DNA of 64,000 nucleotides from Yoonia sp. GPGPB17 (lineage in GTDB: Bacteria; Pseudomonadota; Alphaproteobacteria; Rhodobacterales; Rhodobacteraceae). This document shows, one piece after another, positions 9,971 through 18,952 of the stretch. The translations under genes and the position numbers were made by a program. Position 1 is the first letter of the stretch; the number at the start of each line of letters is the position of its first letter. Below the pieces are notes generated by a model, which worked only from the letters and a program-made list of their open reading frames with translations, was not told the origin of the DNA and ran no database searches. The stretch spans positions 1,984,001 to 2,048,000 of the forward strand of contig NZ_JATACI010000002.1 of assembly GCF_037892195.1 (NCBI RefSeq), written 5' to 3'.

Positions 9971-11302
9971 GCGCCCCTTGCAAGATTTCTTTGCTTCACT
10001 GGATAGTGTTTTCGGACTTTTAGTACTCGGGGCAGTTGCTTTTGGCGACACGCTGATTGGCGTCGGCTTTTTTATCTTTGGAGAGCTGGCATTTCTCGCG
10101 GCTGGCGCCGCGTTTTCAGCCAGCGGGGCCGCCCTGCTTAAGCCCTGATCGTTCTAGTCGCAGCTTGGGCAGGTGACGTGACCAGCTACGTAATCGGGCG
10201 TCGATATGGTGCGCGGTTTTCGGTGCGCTTTCTCAAACGCCATAAACGTCGCAGCGCATGGCGACGCGCACAGGCCGAAATTACCCGCCGCGGTGTACTC
10301 TTTATCGTTTTCTCTCGGTTTCTTGGACCTGTCGCATGGGTAACACCGTTTCTTGCCGGAACCCTTGAGATGCCGCGAAAAACCTTCCTGCCAGCCGCGG
10401 CTTTAGGGGTTATTCTTGGTGTCGGGCAATTCTTAATCTATGGCGCGATTGGTGCACAACTTGCGGGGACATTTCTTCCATTCATACTGGATCATCTTGC
10501 TCTCATTCTACTGACTTTGTGTATGCTGCTTTCCGCTTTGCTGGTGTGGCAGCGTAGCGAACGGAGAGCGATGTTCAAACTGCTTCAGGCCATGCTCATG
10601 GCCGGGTCTGTCTTTCTGGCATCCAACATGCTGTACTTCTTTGTCCTGAATAGTCATCAGGTACCAAACATTCCGCGCATAACATTTCGTTCAATCTGTG
10701 ATGCTGTGGCAGGCCCATTCCTCGTTGAGCCGGGGCATACAGGGCTACATTTGCCCCAACCCATAAACGTCATCCTTATCTCTGAGAACGCGGGAGCAGA
10801 TCTGATGTCGGCGCTAGGGTGGCATCGAAACGTAACATTCACACACGACAACATCAGTTTCTTGCGGTATGTGAGGCTGCTGCTTGAAAGCATACCGCCA
10901 ATATCAGAGCTCTACCTCGCGGGGTTCCCAGCCGATAGCGCACACCAGATGACGGGCACGCTGAAAGTGCGCGAACACATACGTTGGTGGGACATGGGCG
11001 CAGGCGTCCACTACGGCGCGGTCAGCAAGACCGATGAAATTGCCATTAAGTACTACAGTCATCTGCCGGTCTTGCTTCATGACATTGACCCAAACGTCGA
11101 TAGGTCTCGCAATGTCATTTCTACGCAAGTCGAACAACTGCAGGGCTACAACGTCCTTGGCCTTGCCCCGATGACCCCACCAGTCGCCGACGATGTTGTC
11201 GCGGACTATGAGACTGACGGACAGATCTTGGTCGTTGCGGAGGCGGAAACAGAGCTCCCATCAGAAATCAGGCAATGCTTAAGCCTTCGTTCAGTTGACT
11301 AG
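9921..11302 (+). CDS. DedA (VTT-domain) membrane protein fused to an LssY C-terminal domain
   Basis: The N-terminal half is a DedA/SNARE-associated membrane domain with several membrane segments and the motif SRFLGPVAWVTPFLAG. The C-terminal half (from about residue 240 of the restored protein) is an LssY_C-type globular domain with PINVILISENAG. DedA proteins act in lipid handling and membrane homeostasis. The frame breaks at GCTTAAGC (10136-10143); reading GCCGGC there gives L-P-A-L-I-V, and the span minus two bases equals 460 codons. A second GCTTAAGC lies in the last codons (11277-11284); restoring it would end the protein at 11298. The start is uncertain: GTG at 9921 or a later TTG. Confidence 0.72.
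10136..10143. other. GCTTAAGC in place of an expected GCCGGC (DedA-LssY gene)
   Basis: Upstream the DedA frame ends in L-L-K-P-stop, and downstream the continuing membrane segment is in another frame. Replacing the site with GCCGGC joins them as L-L-P-A-L-I-V-L-V. Confidence 0.8.
11277..11284. other. GCTTAAGC near the end of the DedA-LssY gene
   Basis: This perfect copy of the palindrome lies nine codons before the present stop. With GCCGGC the protein would end five codons later at TGA 11296-11298. Either ending is plausible, so the site does not discriminate. Confidence 0.55.
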
Positions 11303-11637
11303 GGTCAGGGCTCATAGCCAACATATGCCGGTTGCTTAAGCGGATCGGACCTGCCTTATCATTGATAGCACCGTATGATCTCCACCATCAATACGGTTCA
11401 CCGCCCAACGCATCCCATGATTTTGATCTCCTTCATTGCTCGGCAAACTCACGCCGAAGGAATTTGCGATGAAATCGACACTGGAAACCAAGGCCACATG
11501 AGGCCAGACACTGACCGACGGATTATCCCAAGGGCTGGAGGGAAGTCGGGTCTAAGCTTACATCGTTTCACCTTGCGATTGATGTGGCGATCCTGTCAGC
11601 GGGCAGGTATTCGGACCGTGAAGAATCTGGAGTGCCC
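11303..11637. other. Intergenic stretch
   Basis: No convincing gene is seen. It contains a GCTTAAGC at 11334-11341 and presumably the promoter of the acetyltransferase gene that follows. Confidence 0.5.
11334..11341. other. GCTTAAGC in intergenic DNA
   Basis: A third perfect copy only 50 bases from the previous one. It lies outside coding sequence, so the effect cannot be tested by frame. Confidence 0.55.
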
Positions 11638-12297
11638 ATGCCTTTTCCATCCGCAAATACGCTACATCCCGTCACGCTACCTGATGGCACGGTCCATAAG
11701 GCCAACGTCTTTCTGAACGCTGCAATCAAGCACTCAAACTGGGAGATTGGTGACTACACATATGCCAATGACTTTGACCCGCCGGATGATCCCGAGGCCT
11801 GGGCCATGCGGCTGGCCCCTTACCTGTTTCCCAGCGCGCAAGATCGGATCATCATCGGTAAGTTTGGCCAGTTTGCCCACGGTATTCAGTTCATCACCGA
11901 TGGTGCCAATCATGCACGCGAAGGCTTTTCGACCTTCCCCTTTGCTATTCACGACCTGGATCGCTTTCTGACCTATGCCGCCACGTTGCGACCGGGGCGC
12001 GATATTCGGATTGGGCATGATGTCTGGATCGGGACTGGCGCGCGTATCTTGGCTGGTGCCCAAATAGGGAACGGCGTGATTGTTGGTGCTGGTGCCGTGG
12101 TGAGCGGCATCGTGCCGGACTACGCAATCGTGGCGGGCAACCGGGCCACGGTGCAGCGTATGCGGTTTGATGATGCTACAATTGCTGCGCTTAATGAGGT
12201 TGCGTGGTGGGATTGGGATATTGAACGCATCCTTGAAAACGAAGCGGCCATCGTTGGCGCGGATATTGGTGCATTGATGCGGGCCGCTGCGGCCTAA
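11638..12297 (+). CDS. CatB-related O-acetyltransferase (left-handed beta-helix)
   Basis: The 219-residue protein has hexapeptide repeats of the left-handed beta-helix fold: IGKFGQFAHGIQF near residue 76, then DIRIGHDVWIGTGARILAGAQIGNG from about residue 120. The invariant catalytic His lies in ITDGANHAREG. The layout matches xenobiotic (CatB-like) acetyltransferases, trimeric enzymes that move acetyl from acetyl-CoA to hydroxyl groups. Many chromosomal members do not confer drug resistance, so the substrate is open. The ATG at 11638 gives the family-type start MPFPSANTLHPV; the frame is open a little further upstream. It converges with the DUF374 gene two bases away. Confidence 0.8.
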   Translation: MPFPSANTLHPVTLPDGTVHKANVFLNAAIKHSNWEIGDYTYANDFDPPDDPEAWAMRLAPYLFPSAQDRIIIGKFGQFAHGIQFITDGANHAREGFSTFPFAIHDLDRFLTYAATLRPGRDIRIGHDVWIGTGARILAGAQIGNGVIVGAGAVVSGIVPDYAIVAGNRATVQRMRFDDATIAALNEVAWWDWDIERILENEAAIVGADIGALMRAAAA

Positions 12298-12299
12298 TG

Positions 12300-12989
12300 T
12301 CAGGGCCCCGGAGGGAGGCCTACAAGCGCATCGGCGCGATGTGCAACCTCGGTTAAGGTGTCTTGCAGTGCCGTGCGTAGGGCCGTAATCTCGGCCGCGT
12401 TTGGTTTGCGTACCACGTCACTGTTGCACCGTTTGAACACATAGGCCCCCTTGCCAAACGGTTTTGGCACCAGCATCTGATCCCATGATTGCAGGCGCCG
12501 CCCTTTGCTCGTTGAAAAGGCGTAACAGTAGATTGGCACACCCGTCACCCGCGCCCAGTCCAGTGGAGCGTCCTTGACGATCAGGGCAGGCCCCAAGGGC
12601 CCGTCGCCGGTCATGCCAATGCTGACGCCTTCTTTGACACGTTTCAGTACCGTGCGTGACGCCGCCCGGTTTGATAGCTTGCGCGACATCTCCATGGGTT
12701 GCAGGCCTGCACGTCTTTGCAATGCGCCAGAGACGCGCCCAATGGGCGACCTGTCATAAAGACTGGAAAGGGGGGCATCGGCCACAGGCCAGTGAAGCGC
12801 GCCCATAATGGACCGGCTGTGCCACATGACCAGCAAGACGGGTCCTTCGGCTAAGGCGGCGCACAGGTCATCCAGCCCCTCGACTTCCCATTTGGTTGTG
12901 CGATTGCAGAATGCGAGATAGGCCCCCGCAGCAGCCGCCACAACAGTCGCAAGACGTTCAGACTTTTCGATCCGGTTGCGTAGAGACAT
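12300..12989 (-). CDS. DUF374 lysophospholipid acyltransferase-like protein
   Basis: The 229-residue protein contains the DUF374 pattern: a hydrophobic N-terminal segment (TVVAAAAGAYLAF), LLVMWHSRSIMGAL near residue 63 in place of the acyltransferase HxxxxD box, and SIGMTGDGPLGPALIVKD near residue 130. DUF374 proteins resemble lipid A late acyltransferases and are thought to work on outer-membrane lipids. The start at 12989 (MSLRNRIEKSE) is preferred over an upstream ATG at 13052, which adds 21 residues without similarity. Confidence 0.75.
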   Translation of the reverse strand: MSLRNRIEKSERLATVVAAAAGAYLAFCNRTTKWEVEGLDDLCAALAEGPVLLVMWHSRSIMGALHWPVADAPLSSLYDRSPIGRVSGALQRRAGLQPMEMSRKLSNRAASRTVLKRVKEGVSIGMTGDGPLGPALIVKDAPLDWARVTGVPIYCYAFSTSKGRRLQSWDQMLVPKPFGKGAYVFKRCNSDVVRKPNAAEITALRTALQDTLTEVAHRADALVGLPPGP

Positions 12990-13116
12990 GGGCGGGCAAG
13001 GGCCTTTGGTTGCCGATTGGGTCCTTGTTGCCGCATTTCTGGGTCTGAACACAAGTGTGCTGCACTTATCCCCCTTGATCCTGCTTTGGTTTCGGACTAA
13101 CCCGACACCCGGTCGT

Positions 13117-13192
<76 letters not shown>

Positions 13193-13236
13193 GACCAGAT
13201 CGCAGGCAAGCGTCGCCGGAGGATCATACCAAACCC

Positions 13237-14133
13237 ATGACATCTCACTCCTTCTCTGTTGCGATGCATATCGGTGCGCATAAGACGGCAACCTCGCACT
13301 TGCAGCGGTCCTTGAAACGGGCCAGCGACGCTTTGGCAGAACAGGGTGTGCGATACTATGGCCCGGAGTATTTTCGCTTGCCGGGACACTCTCTTCAGGC
13401 CCTGTTCGGATTTCGCCCCGGGATAAAGGCAGGCGGGGCCATGCGCCCAGCTGACGCGCAATTGGCCCTTTTGCGTCAGAACGGACATCGACTGGTCTTG
13501 AGTGAAGAGAACTTCATCGGTCCGCTTAATCAACCGCATGGGCGGGGCATGAAGCACCGTTACAAATCCGCAGATGATCGGCTGACGAAACTGTCAAAAG
13601 CGATCGGCCAACCTGTCGACGTGTTTTTGGCGATCCGCCGCCCCACCGCGTTTATCAATTCTGCATACTGTCAGATGCTGTTGGGTGGACGCGTGCAACC
13701 CGTCGCGATGTTTCAACGGCGCAACCCGCTGAGTAGTGTTGATTGGTCAGAACTGATCGCCCGTTTGCGGGCCGCGGCCGGTGTTGGCAGGTTAGTCGTG
13801 TGGCAGTACGAAGACTATGGCGCGGTGTTTTCGCAGATCATGGCGGGCATGGTCGGTGAAGGTGCGGCATCTTATGTGCCGCCGCGACCGCGTTACATCA
13901 ATCGCGGCCTATCGGCCGATGCGGTGGTCCATGTGCTGTCCCAAACTGACACGATGGGTGAGGAGAAAATTGCTAGAGCAGCCCGCAACATGTTCCCAGT
14001 GGAACAGGGCCATGCCCCGTTTGATGGCTTCGCTCCGGAAGAGCACGCGATTGGAGATGCGGCATATGCGCGCCAACTTGCGCAAATCGCCCAGATGCAG
14101 GGTGTCACGCTATTGCGGCCCGCACCCGACTGA
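13237..14133 (+). CDS. Sulfotransferase-like P-loop protein
   Basis: The 298-residue protein begins with a segment like the 5'-phosphosulfate-binding loop of sulfotransferases (VAMHIGAHKTATSHLQRSL at residues 8-26) and has a later ...AIRRPTAFINSAY... stretch resembling the 3'-phosphate-binding region. Beyond these motifs I cannot name a subfamily, and transfer of sulfate from PAPS is an inference. It sits between tRNA-Trp and secE, which are more often adjacent, so it looks like an insertion into a conserved block. It has no signal peptide or membrane segment. Confidence 0.55.
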   Translation: MTSHSFSVAMHIGAHKTATSHLQRSLKRASDALAEQGVRYYGPEYFRLPGHSLQALFGFRPGIKAGGAMRPADAQLALLRQNGHRLVLSEENFIGPLNQPHGRGMKHRYKSADDRLTKLSKAIGQPVDVFLAIRRPTAFINSAYCQMLLGGRVQPVAMFQRRNPLSSVDWSELIARLRAAAGVGRLVVWQYEDYGAVFSQIMAGMVGEGAASYVPPRPRYINRGLSADAVVHVLSQTDTMGEEKIARAARNMFPVEQGHAPFDGFAPEEHAIGDAAYARQLAQIAQMQGVTLLRPAPD

Positions 14134-14224
14134 CGCCATCTTGCGCTTCGGGGCACCCAAACGGGCTTGAATTTGCGTATCAGAGTCCGTAAGTCGATCT
14201 TGTTTCGAAAAAGGACAAAGCGTC

Positions 14225-14425
14225 ATGGCCATCGCCAACCCAATGAAGTTCATTCAGGAAGTCCGCGCAGAGGTTTCCAAGGTCGTCTGGCCCACCCGCC
14301 GTGAGGTGCTGATGACCACTGTCATGGTCTTTATTATGGCGGCCCTGACGGCGGTTTTCTTCTTTTTGGTCGACCTGCTGATCCGCACCGGCCTGAATGG
14401 TGTGCTGACCTATTTTGGCAGCTAA
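14225..14425 (+). CDS. secE: Preprotein translocase subunit SecE
   Basis: A 66-residue protein of the short single-span SecE type: a soluble N-terminus with the conserved EVRAEVSKVVWPTRREV segment at residues 11-27 and one membrane helix from about residue 30 to 52. SecE clamps SecY in the SecYEG export channel. It is followed after 191 bases by nusG, the standard gene order, and lies downstream of tRNA-Trp. Confidence 0.95.
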   Translation: MAIANPMKFIQEVRAEVSKVVWPTRREVLMTTVMVFIMAALTAVFFFLVDLLIRTGLNGVLTYFGS

Positions 14426-14616
14426 TCGCGCGGGATTCTCCGCGTACCTCTTGAAAACCGGATGAGGCAGCGGTAAGAGCCAACAACTTTCTGAAAATGG
14501 CGTGTGGCGAATCGAGTTGCACGCCGCTTTTATTTTCGGGACTTGCGGACCCCTCCGCTTGAATGAAATGCAATGTGGCCCGGTGCGGGCCAAATGACGA
14601 CAAGGTGCTCTGACAG

Positions 14617-15147
14617 ATGGCCAAACGGTGGTATTCGGTAAGCGTTCTCTCAAACTTTGAGAAGAAGATTGCAGAGGCGATCCGCACCAAGGCGGAAGAG
14701 CAAGGGCTTGACGATCAGATTGACGAAGTGCTGGTCCCGACCGAAGAAGTTATCGAGATCCGTCGCAACAAGAAAGTCACGGCCGAACGCCGCTTTATGC
14801 CCGGCTACGTTCTGGTCCACATGGAAATGTCGGACGAAGGCTATCACCTGATCAACTCGATTAACCGCGTCACAGGGTTTTTGGGACCACAAGGGCGCCC
14901 GATGCCGATGCGCGATGCGGAAGTGCAGGCCATCCTTGGCCGTGTTCAGGAAGGCGAAGATGCGCCCCGTACGCTCATCCACTTTGAGATCGGTGAGAAG
15001 GTCAAAGTCAACGATGGTCCGTTTGAGGACTTCGACGGTCTGGTCGAGGAAGTTGATGACGAGAACCAGCGCCTAAAGGTGACGGTTTCTATCTTTGGTC
15101 GGGCGACACCGGTCGAATTGGAGTTCACGCAGGTTTCCAAGCAGTAG
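14617..15147 (+). CDS. nusG: Transcription termination/antitermination protein NusG
   Basis: The 176-residue protein has the NGN domain ([18 protein letters not shown] start, [14 protein letters not shown] near residue 63, GFLGPQGRP near residue 88) and a C-terminal KOW domain ([22 protein letters not shown]). NusG binds RNA polymerase, modifies elongation and couples it to ribosomes or Rho. A clear terminator follows 19 bases after the stop. Confidence 0.96.
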   Translation: MAKRWYSVSVLSNFEKKIAEAIRTKAEEQGLDDQIDEVLVPTEEVIEIRRNKKVTAERRFMPGYVLVHMEMSDEGYHLINSINRVTGFLGPQGRPMPMRDAEVQAILGRVQEGEDAPRTLIHFEIGEKVKVNDGPFEDFDGLVEEVDDENQRLKVTVSIFGRATPVELEFTQVSKQ

Positions 15148-15166
15148 TTCTGCCAGCATAGTTTTT

Positions 15167-15193
15167 GGGGGAGCGCCGCGCGCTCCCTTTTTC
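15167..15193 (+). terminator. Rho-independent terminator after nusG
   Basis: The inverted repeat GGGGGAGCG / CGCTCCC is followed by TTTTT. It closes the secE-nusG unit. Confidence 0.85.
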
Positions 15194-15697
15194 ATTTGCG
15201 GATCGGATGATCGCTTTGAAGCCCGTATTGACCGAGGCTGTCCTTGGAAAGCGGGAAAAGATGCTCACGAAACTTCGAGGCTGACGCCATCTGGTGTTCC
15301 GGCATCGCAGCTGTCAGCCGCGCCGCTGTTCAAGATGGTGTTTCGTGCGGCTAGGGCGGCGCAACAGGTGAAACAGACTGGCGCAAAGCCACCAAGACGT
15401 TTGACTGTTTTTACTTTATTGAGGTTTCCTTGATGAGCGAAATTATGCCGGTCCGGCGATGACGTCCGCATGACACAATTTGAACGCATTGCAACTCCAA
15501 TTGCGCCACATTTGGATTTCAAGAGTCGACAACTTGGCGACGGTAGCGGTGATCCAACAGCATTGTTTTTCAGCGGCGTGAAAGAAAGAACCGACAAGTG
15601 AGGTGGACCTTGCTTGTGCAACACGGTTGATCTGCAAAGGCCCGATGCAGGATTAACGCTATCTCCCCGAAAGTGAACGTGAACAAAGGTCGCTGAT
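15194..15697. other. Intergenic stretch of about 500 bases
   Basis: No frame here shows similarity I can defend. Weak open frames exist on both strands but have no ribosome site or family motif. It presumably carries the promoter of the metalloprotease gene. Confidence 0.5.
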
Positions 15698-16990
15698 TTG
15701 TATGTAGGAACGGAAACACACGCTGACTGCTGCGCCTGTACGGCCTGTGCAAGCCACTCTGACATGACCGGTGCCAGAGCCGCCAACAGTGCTGCGGCCG
15801 CTTCATTTACTTATTCAATGGATCTCAGCCAGACGTCGTTCCGAGGGTCTTCGCTGACAATTGCTGACTTTGAACAATCAGTCCGGGAAGCGCTGGCGAC
15901 CTGGGCAGCAGTTGCGAACCTCAATTTCACCGAGGCTAGCGGTGCAGGGGCCGCCCCGAGAAGTCATATCTATATCGAGACTACCTCTGCGCCCGTTTCT
16001 GGCGCGCCCAGCAGCTGGGGTCAGCCCGGCGGGGTGATCGGGTATGGCGGTCAGCGGAATTTCGGTGAGGGTGGCTTTCAGCGATATGCATGGCAGGATG
16101 CCGCAGAGACATGGGCCCCTTTTGGCAGCGGTGGGACGAATTACTTCTTGGTTGCCGGGCATGAGATTGGGCATGCGCTCGGGCTTCCGCATAACTCCAA
16201 CGGTACCCAGCTAATGAACCCCACGATTTCACGGCAAAAAGGCGTCTATGAAGGCGATATCGAAGCCATGGTTGCCATTTATGGCGAACGCGAATGGACC
16301 AATGGTGCCGATGATATTTTTATGAAGTATGTCCAGGTGGGACAGACTGTGAAGGCCAAGGGCGGCAACGATACGATCCTCGCGACGTCGAAAGCAGACA
16401 CTATATACGGCGGTGCTAAGCGCAATGATGATATTGCGTCCTCCGCGTACAATGACCGAATTTTTGACAGCCTTGGGAGTAACAAGATTGATGCTGGCGA
16501 CAACGATGACATTATCGTCGGCGGCGCTGGCAAGACAGATGCCCGCGGCGGGTCCGGTAACGACATCATCATTGGGGGCAAAGGCGACGATACGCTGAAC
16601 GGGGGCGGTGGTAACGACACAATCCGCGGCGATGCGCAGGAAAGCTTTTTTTATGGTGACGATGTTATCACGGCTGGCCGAGGCAATGATTTCCTGGAGG
16701 GTGGAGGCGGATCTGATACCTTCGTTTTCCGTCCGGGCGAAGGCACGAATACCATTGCCACGTTGCGTATCTCGGGAAACAACCCCAACAACACAGCTGC
16801 GACCGGCGCTGATTTTGAAAGTGGCGTCGACGTAGTTGACTTGCGCGCATTTGATTTTGACAGCCGATTGGAAGCATTCATGAATGTGCGCGATGCAAAT
16901 GGGAATGCACAGTTCTCAAGTCAGGGAACGACGATTATCTTCTATGATCTGAACCTTGCGGACCTTTCTGAAAACGATTTTCTGGTATGA
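15698..16990 (+). CDS. RTX metalloprotease, M10/serralysin-like
   Basis: The 430-residue protein has no Sec signal but begins with a Cys cluster (Cys11, 12, 14, 17). A matrixin-like catalytic domain carries the zinc motif HEIGHALGLPH at residues 155-165 and a Met-turn candidate LMNP near 172. From about residue 215 there are calcium-binding RTX nonapeptide repeats (GGSGNDIIIGGKGDDTL, GGGGNDTI) and a C-terminal part ending DFLV, as in type I secretion substrates. The stretch GGAKRNDDI contains GCTAAGCGC, where RTX repeats would read GGAGNDDI. The stop overlaps the start of the lipoprotein gene by four bases (ATGA). A paralogous pair lies at 41.4-43.6 kb. No type I exporter is seen nearby. Confidence 0.82.
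   Translation: MYVGTETHADCCACTACASHSDMTGARAANSAAAASFTYSMDLSQTSFRGSSLTIADFEQSVREALATWAAVANLNFTEASGAGAAPRSHIYIETTSAPVSGAPSSWGQPGGVIGYGGQRNFGEGGFQRYAWQDAAETWAPFGSGGTNYFLVAGHEIGHALGLPHNSNGTQLMNPTISRQKGVYEGDIEAMVAIYGEREWTNGADDIFMKYVQVGQTVKAKGGNDTILATSKADTIYGGAKRNDDIASSAYNDRIFDSLGSNKIDAGDNDDIIVGGAGKTDARGGSGNDIIIGGKGDDTLNGGGGNDTIRGDAQESFFYGDDVITAGRGNDFLEGGGGSDTFVFRPGEGTNTIATLRISGNNPNNTAATGADFESGVDVVDLRAFDFDSRLEAFMNVRDANGNAQFSSQGTTIIFYDLNLADLSENDFLV
16415..16423. other. GCTAAGCGC, a probable in-frame lesion of GCCGGC in the RTX repeats
   Basis: The stretch encodes A-K-R where the RTX consensus and the paralogue read A-G. Replacing it with GCCGGC shortens the gene by one codon and gives G-G-A-G-N-D-D-I. 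Confidence 0.5.
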
Positions 16991-17868
16991 CGCCTATGAA
17001 GACGACAGTTTCTGTGGTGGGCCAGGTTGCGAAAACACTTGTGCCTCTGACAATATGCTTCGTGCTGGCCGCGTGCGGCGGCGGCGGTGGGGGGGGCGGA
17101 GACCGCGCTACTCAGGAGCCGCCAGAGAGTCCTGACTATATTCGCTTGTCGAATACCTCATCAACCGGTGAAACCCCATTCGGCTACGTTGCAATCAATG
17201 TTGCGAACCAAACCGCAAGAGGCGTCGCCGGTACGCTTGATCATGACGGCGGTGCGATACGTGGCGGATTGTTATCTGGTACCATCAATGCGGGTCGGAC
17301 ACTTGTGACGCTGCCCGATGGCAGATCGGCAGAGTTGAGCAACCCTGGAAACACTGCCCGGCATGCACGCCTTTTCCAGACCAGCGGGTTTTCGAATGAT
17401 CTCTTTGGTGTTTTGGGGCAGCATACGAACGCCGATGATATGCCAGACATGGGGTCATCCGTCTTTAATGGCCGCGTGGAGATGCAAGCCGACAATGGTG
17501 ATGCGACATTTGCCCTGACAGGCAACGCGCGTATCACGGTCGGCTGGGATGCCGGAAACAACCGTGTGGATTCTGTTTTCAGCAATCTTGATGGCAATAA
17601 GAACGACCGTGTGGGCGGCGGCAGTGTCGGCGTCAACAACATCGGAACGGTCTCAATTACCGGAGCGACTGTGAGTGGGACAACATTCTCTGGCGGGACA
17701 TTCAGCACGACCGGAGATGAGCTGGCTTACACGGGCGGTGGACGACAGGTCAACGCGGGGCAGTTTTTTGGCCCTGATGCAACCGAAGTTGGTGGCGCAT
17801 TTGGCCTGAATAAGGCCAGTGAACTAGAACTCTCGGGCGTCTTCATCGCCAGGGGTGGCTTGCAGTAA
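16987..17868 (+). CDS. Surface lipoprotein with TbpB-like beta-barrel domain
   Basis: The 293-residue protein has a lipoprotein signal ending CFVLAAC (lipidated Cys near residue 29), followed by a poly-Gly linker. The C-terminal half resembles the eight-stranded barrel of transferrin-binding protein B-like proteins, with alternating Gly/Ser strands and the motif GQFFGPDATEVGGAFGL near the end. Family members are surface or periplasmic lipoproteins, some of which bind metalloproteins; the ligand is unknown here. The ATGA overlap with the metalloprotease gene indicates translational coupling. The paralogue at 41.4 kb shares the end motif FFGPQADELGGV. Confidence 0.75.
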   Translation: MTPMKTTVSVVGQVAKTLVPLTICFVLAACGGGGGGGGDRATQEPPESPDYIRLSNTSSTGETPFGYVAINVANQTARGVAGTLDHDGGAIRGGLLSGTINAGRTLVTLPDGRSAELSNPGNTARHARLFQTSGFSNDLFGVLGQHTNADDMPDMGSSVFNGRVEMQADNGDATFALTGNARITVGWDAGNNRVDSVFSNLDGNKNDRVGGGSVGVNNIGTVSITGATVSGTTFSGGTFSTTGDELAYTGGGRQVNAGQFFGPDATEVGGAFGLNKASELELSGVFIARGGLQ

Positions 17869-17897
17869 GTAGACTGGCATTCACTAGAAAACCCGTG

Positions 17898-18950
17898 TCA
17901 GTTTGATCGCCACAGTAGCCATACAAAGAACACCCCACCTATCAGGCCGGTGACAATCCCGATGGGGATATCGTCGGGGGCCATGACAGTACGCGCAAAG
18001 ATGTCCGCCCAAAGCAGAAAGATCGCGCCGCACAGCGCCGAGACGGGCAAGACGCGTTTGTAGTCGCCGCCCACAATCAGCCTTACGATATGCGGGATCA
18101 TCAGACCGACGAAGCCAATGATGCCAGAGAACGCGACCATGACGCCTGTGATCATCGCGCCCACAACAAAGACAGTCAGGCGAAACCGGCCCACCGGGAT
18201 GCCAAGTGTTGAAGCGGTTTCATCCCCAATGGTCATGGCATTCAGGTTGCTGGCGTTGGTCCAAAGGTAGGCCCCGCAAGCGACTAAGATGACAAACGGA
18301 TAGATCAGTTGGCTCCATTGTGCGAGGCCGAGGCCACCCAGCATCCAGAAGACAACAGTGTGTACCGCCCGTGGATCGCCGAGGAAAATCAGAACGTTCG
18401 CACCGGACATGACGATGAAGGAAATAGCGACGCCAGCCAGTACAAGGCGGTCTGCGCTGGTCGCACCGACAAATTGGGACACCCCGAGGACGATCAGCGT
18501 GGCCGCCAATGCGCCCAGAAATGCCATGAAGGGAACCGTCAGCAAGCCAATGAACAGCCCCGTATGCAGCAGTGCAAGTATTGCCCCGAATGCGCCACCT
18601 GCAGAGATGCCCAGCAGATGCGGGTCAGCCAGCGGGTTACGTGTGACCGCTTGCAAACTGGCACCAACAATCGCCAAACCCGCCCCGACCAGGCAGGCTA
18701 ATATGGCGCGGGGAAAACGGATGTCCCAGACAATCGCTGCGCGCCCGTTGGACCAGTCTGGGGTGATAAGACCCGGCATTACTTTGTTGGCCAGCACGCC
18801 CCAAACGGTGGTGAAGGGCACTGAAACAGCCCCAACGCTTACCGCGATAGAAAGCGACAAAAACAGAGCAACAAGCCCCACCCCAAAGGTCAGCCGCAAT
18901 CTGCCTTTTTGCGGCGCGAGCATGGCGACCTCTGGGTTGGCCTCAGTCAT
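17898..18950 (-). CDS. btuC: Vitamin B12 ABC transporter permease, BtuC/FecCD family
   Basis: The 350-residue protein is a FecCD-type permease with about ten membrane segments and the family motifs RFPRAILACLVGAGLAIVGA (near residue 78), QAVTRNPLADPHLLGISAGGAFGA (near residue 100), and GIIGFVGLMIPHIVRLIVGGDYKRVLP near residue 270. FecCD permeases import siderophores, haem or cobalamin. The cobalamin riboswitch at the head of this operon makes B12 or a related corrinoid the likely substrate. It is the last gene of the operon, two bases after btuF. Confidence 0.85.
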   Translation of the reverse strand: MTEANPEVAMLAPQKGRLRLTFGVGLVALFLSLSIAVSVGAVSVPFTTVWGVLANKVMPGLITPDWSNGRAAIVWDIRFPRAILACLVGAGLAIVGASLQAVTRNPLADPHLLGISAGGAFGAILALLHTGLFIGLLTVPFMAFLGALAATLIVLGVSQFVGATSADRLVLAGVAISFIVMSGANVLIFLGDPRAVHTVVFWMLGGLGLAQWSQLIYPFVILVACGAYLWTNASNLNAMTIGDETASTLGIPVGRFRLTVFVVGAMITGVMVAFSGIIGFVGLMIPHIVRLIVGGDYKRVLPVSALCGAIFLLWADIFARTVMAPDDIPIGIVTGLIGGVFFVWLLWRSN

Positions 18951-18952
18951 CC

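Noticed and set aside
15265..15786. Minus-strand open frame upstream of the RTX protease
   Set aside because: No recognisable motifs or start signals, and it overlaps the protease start.
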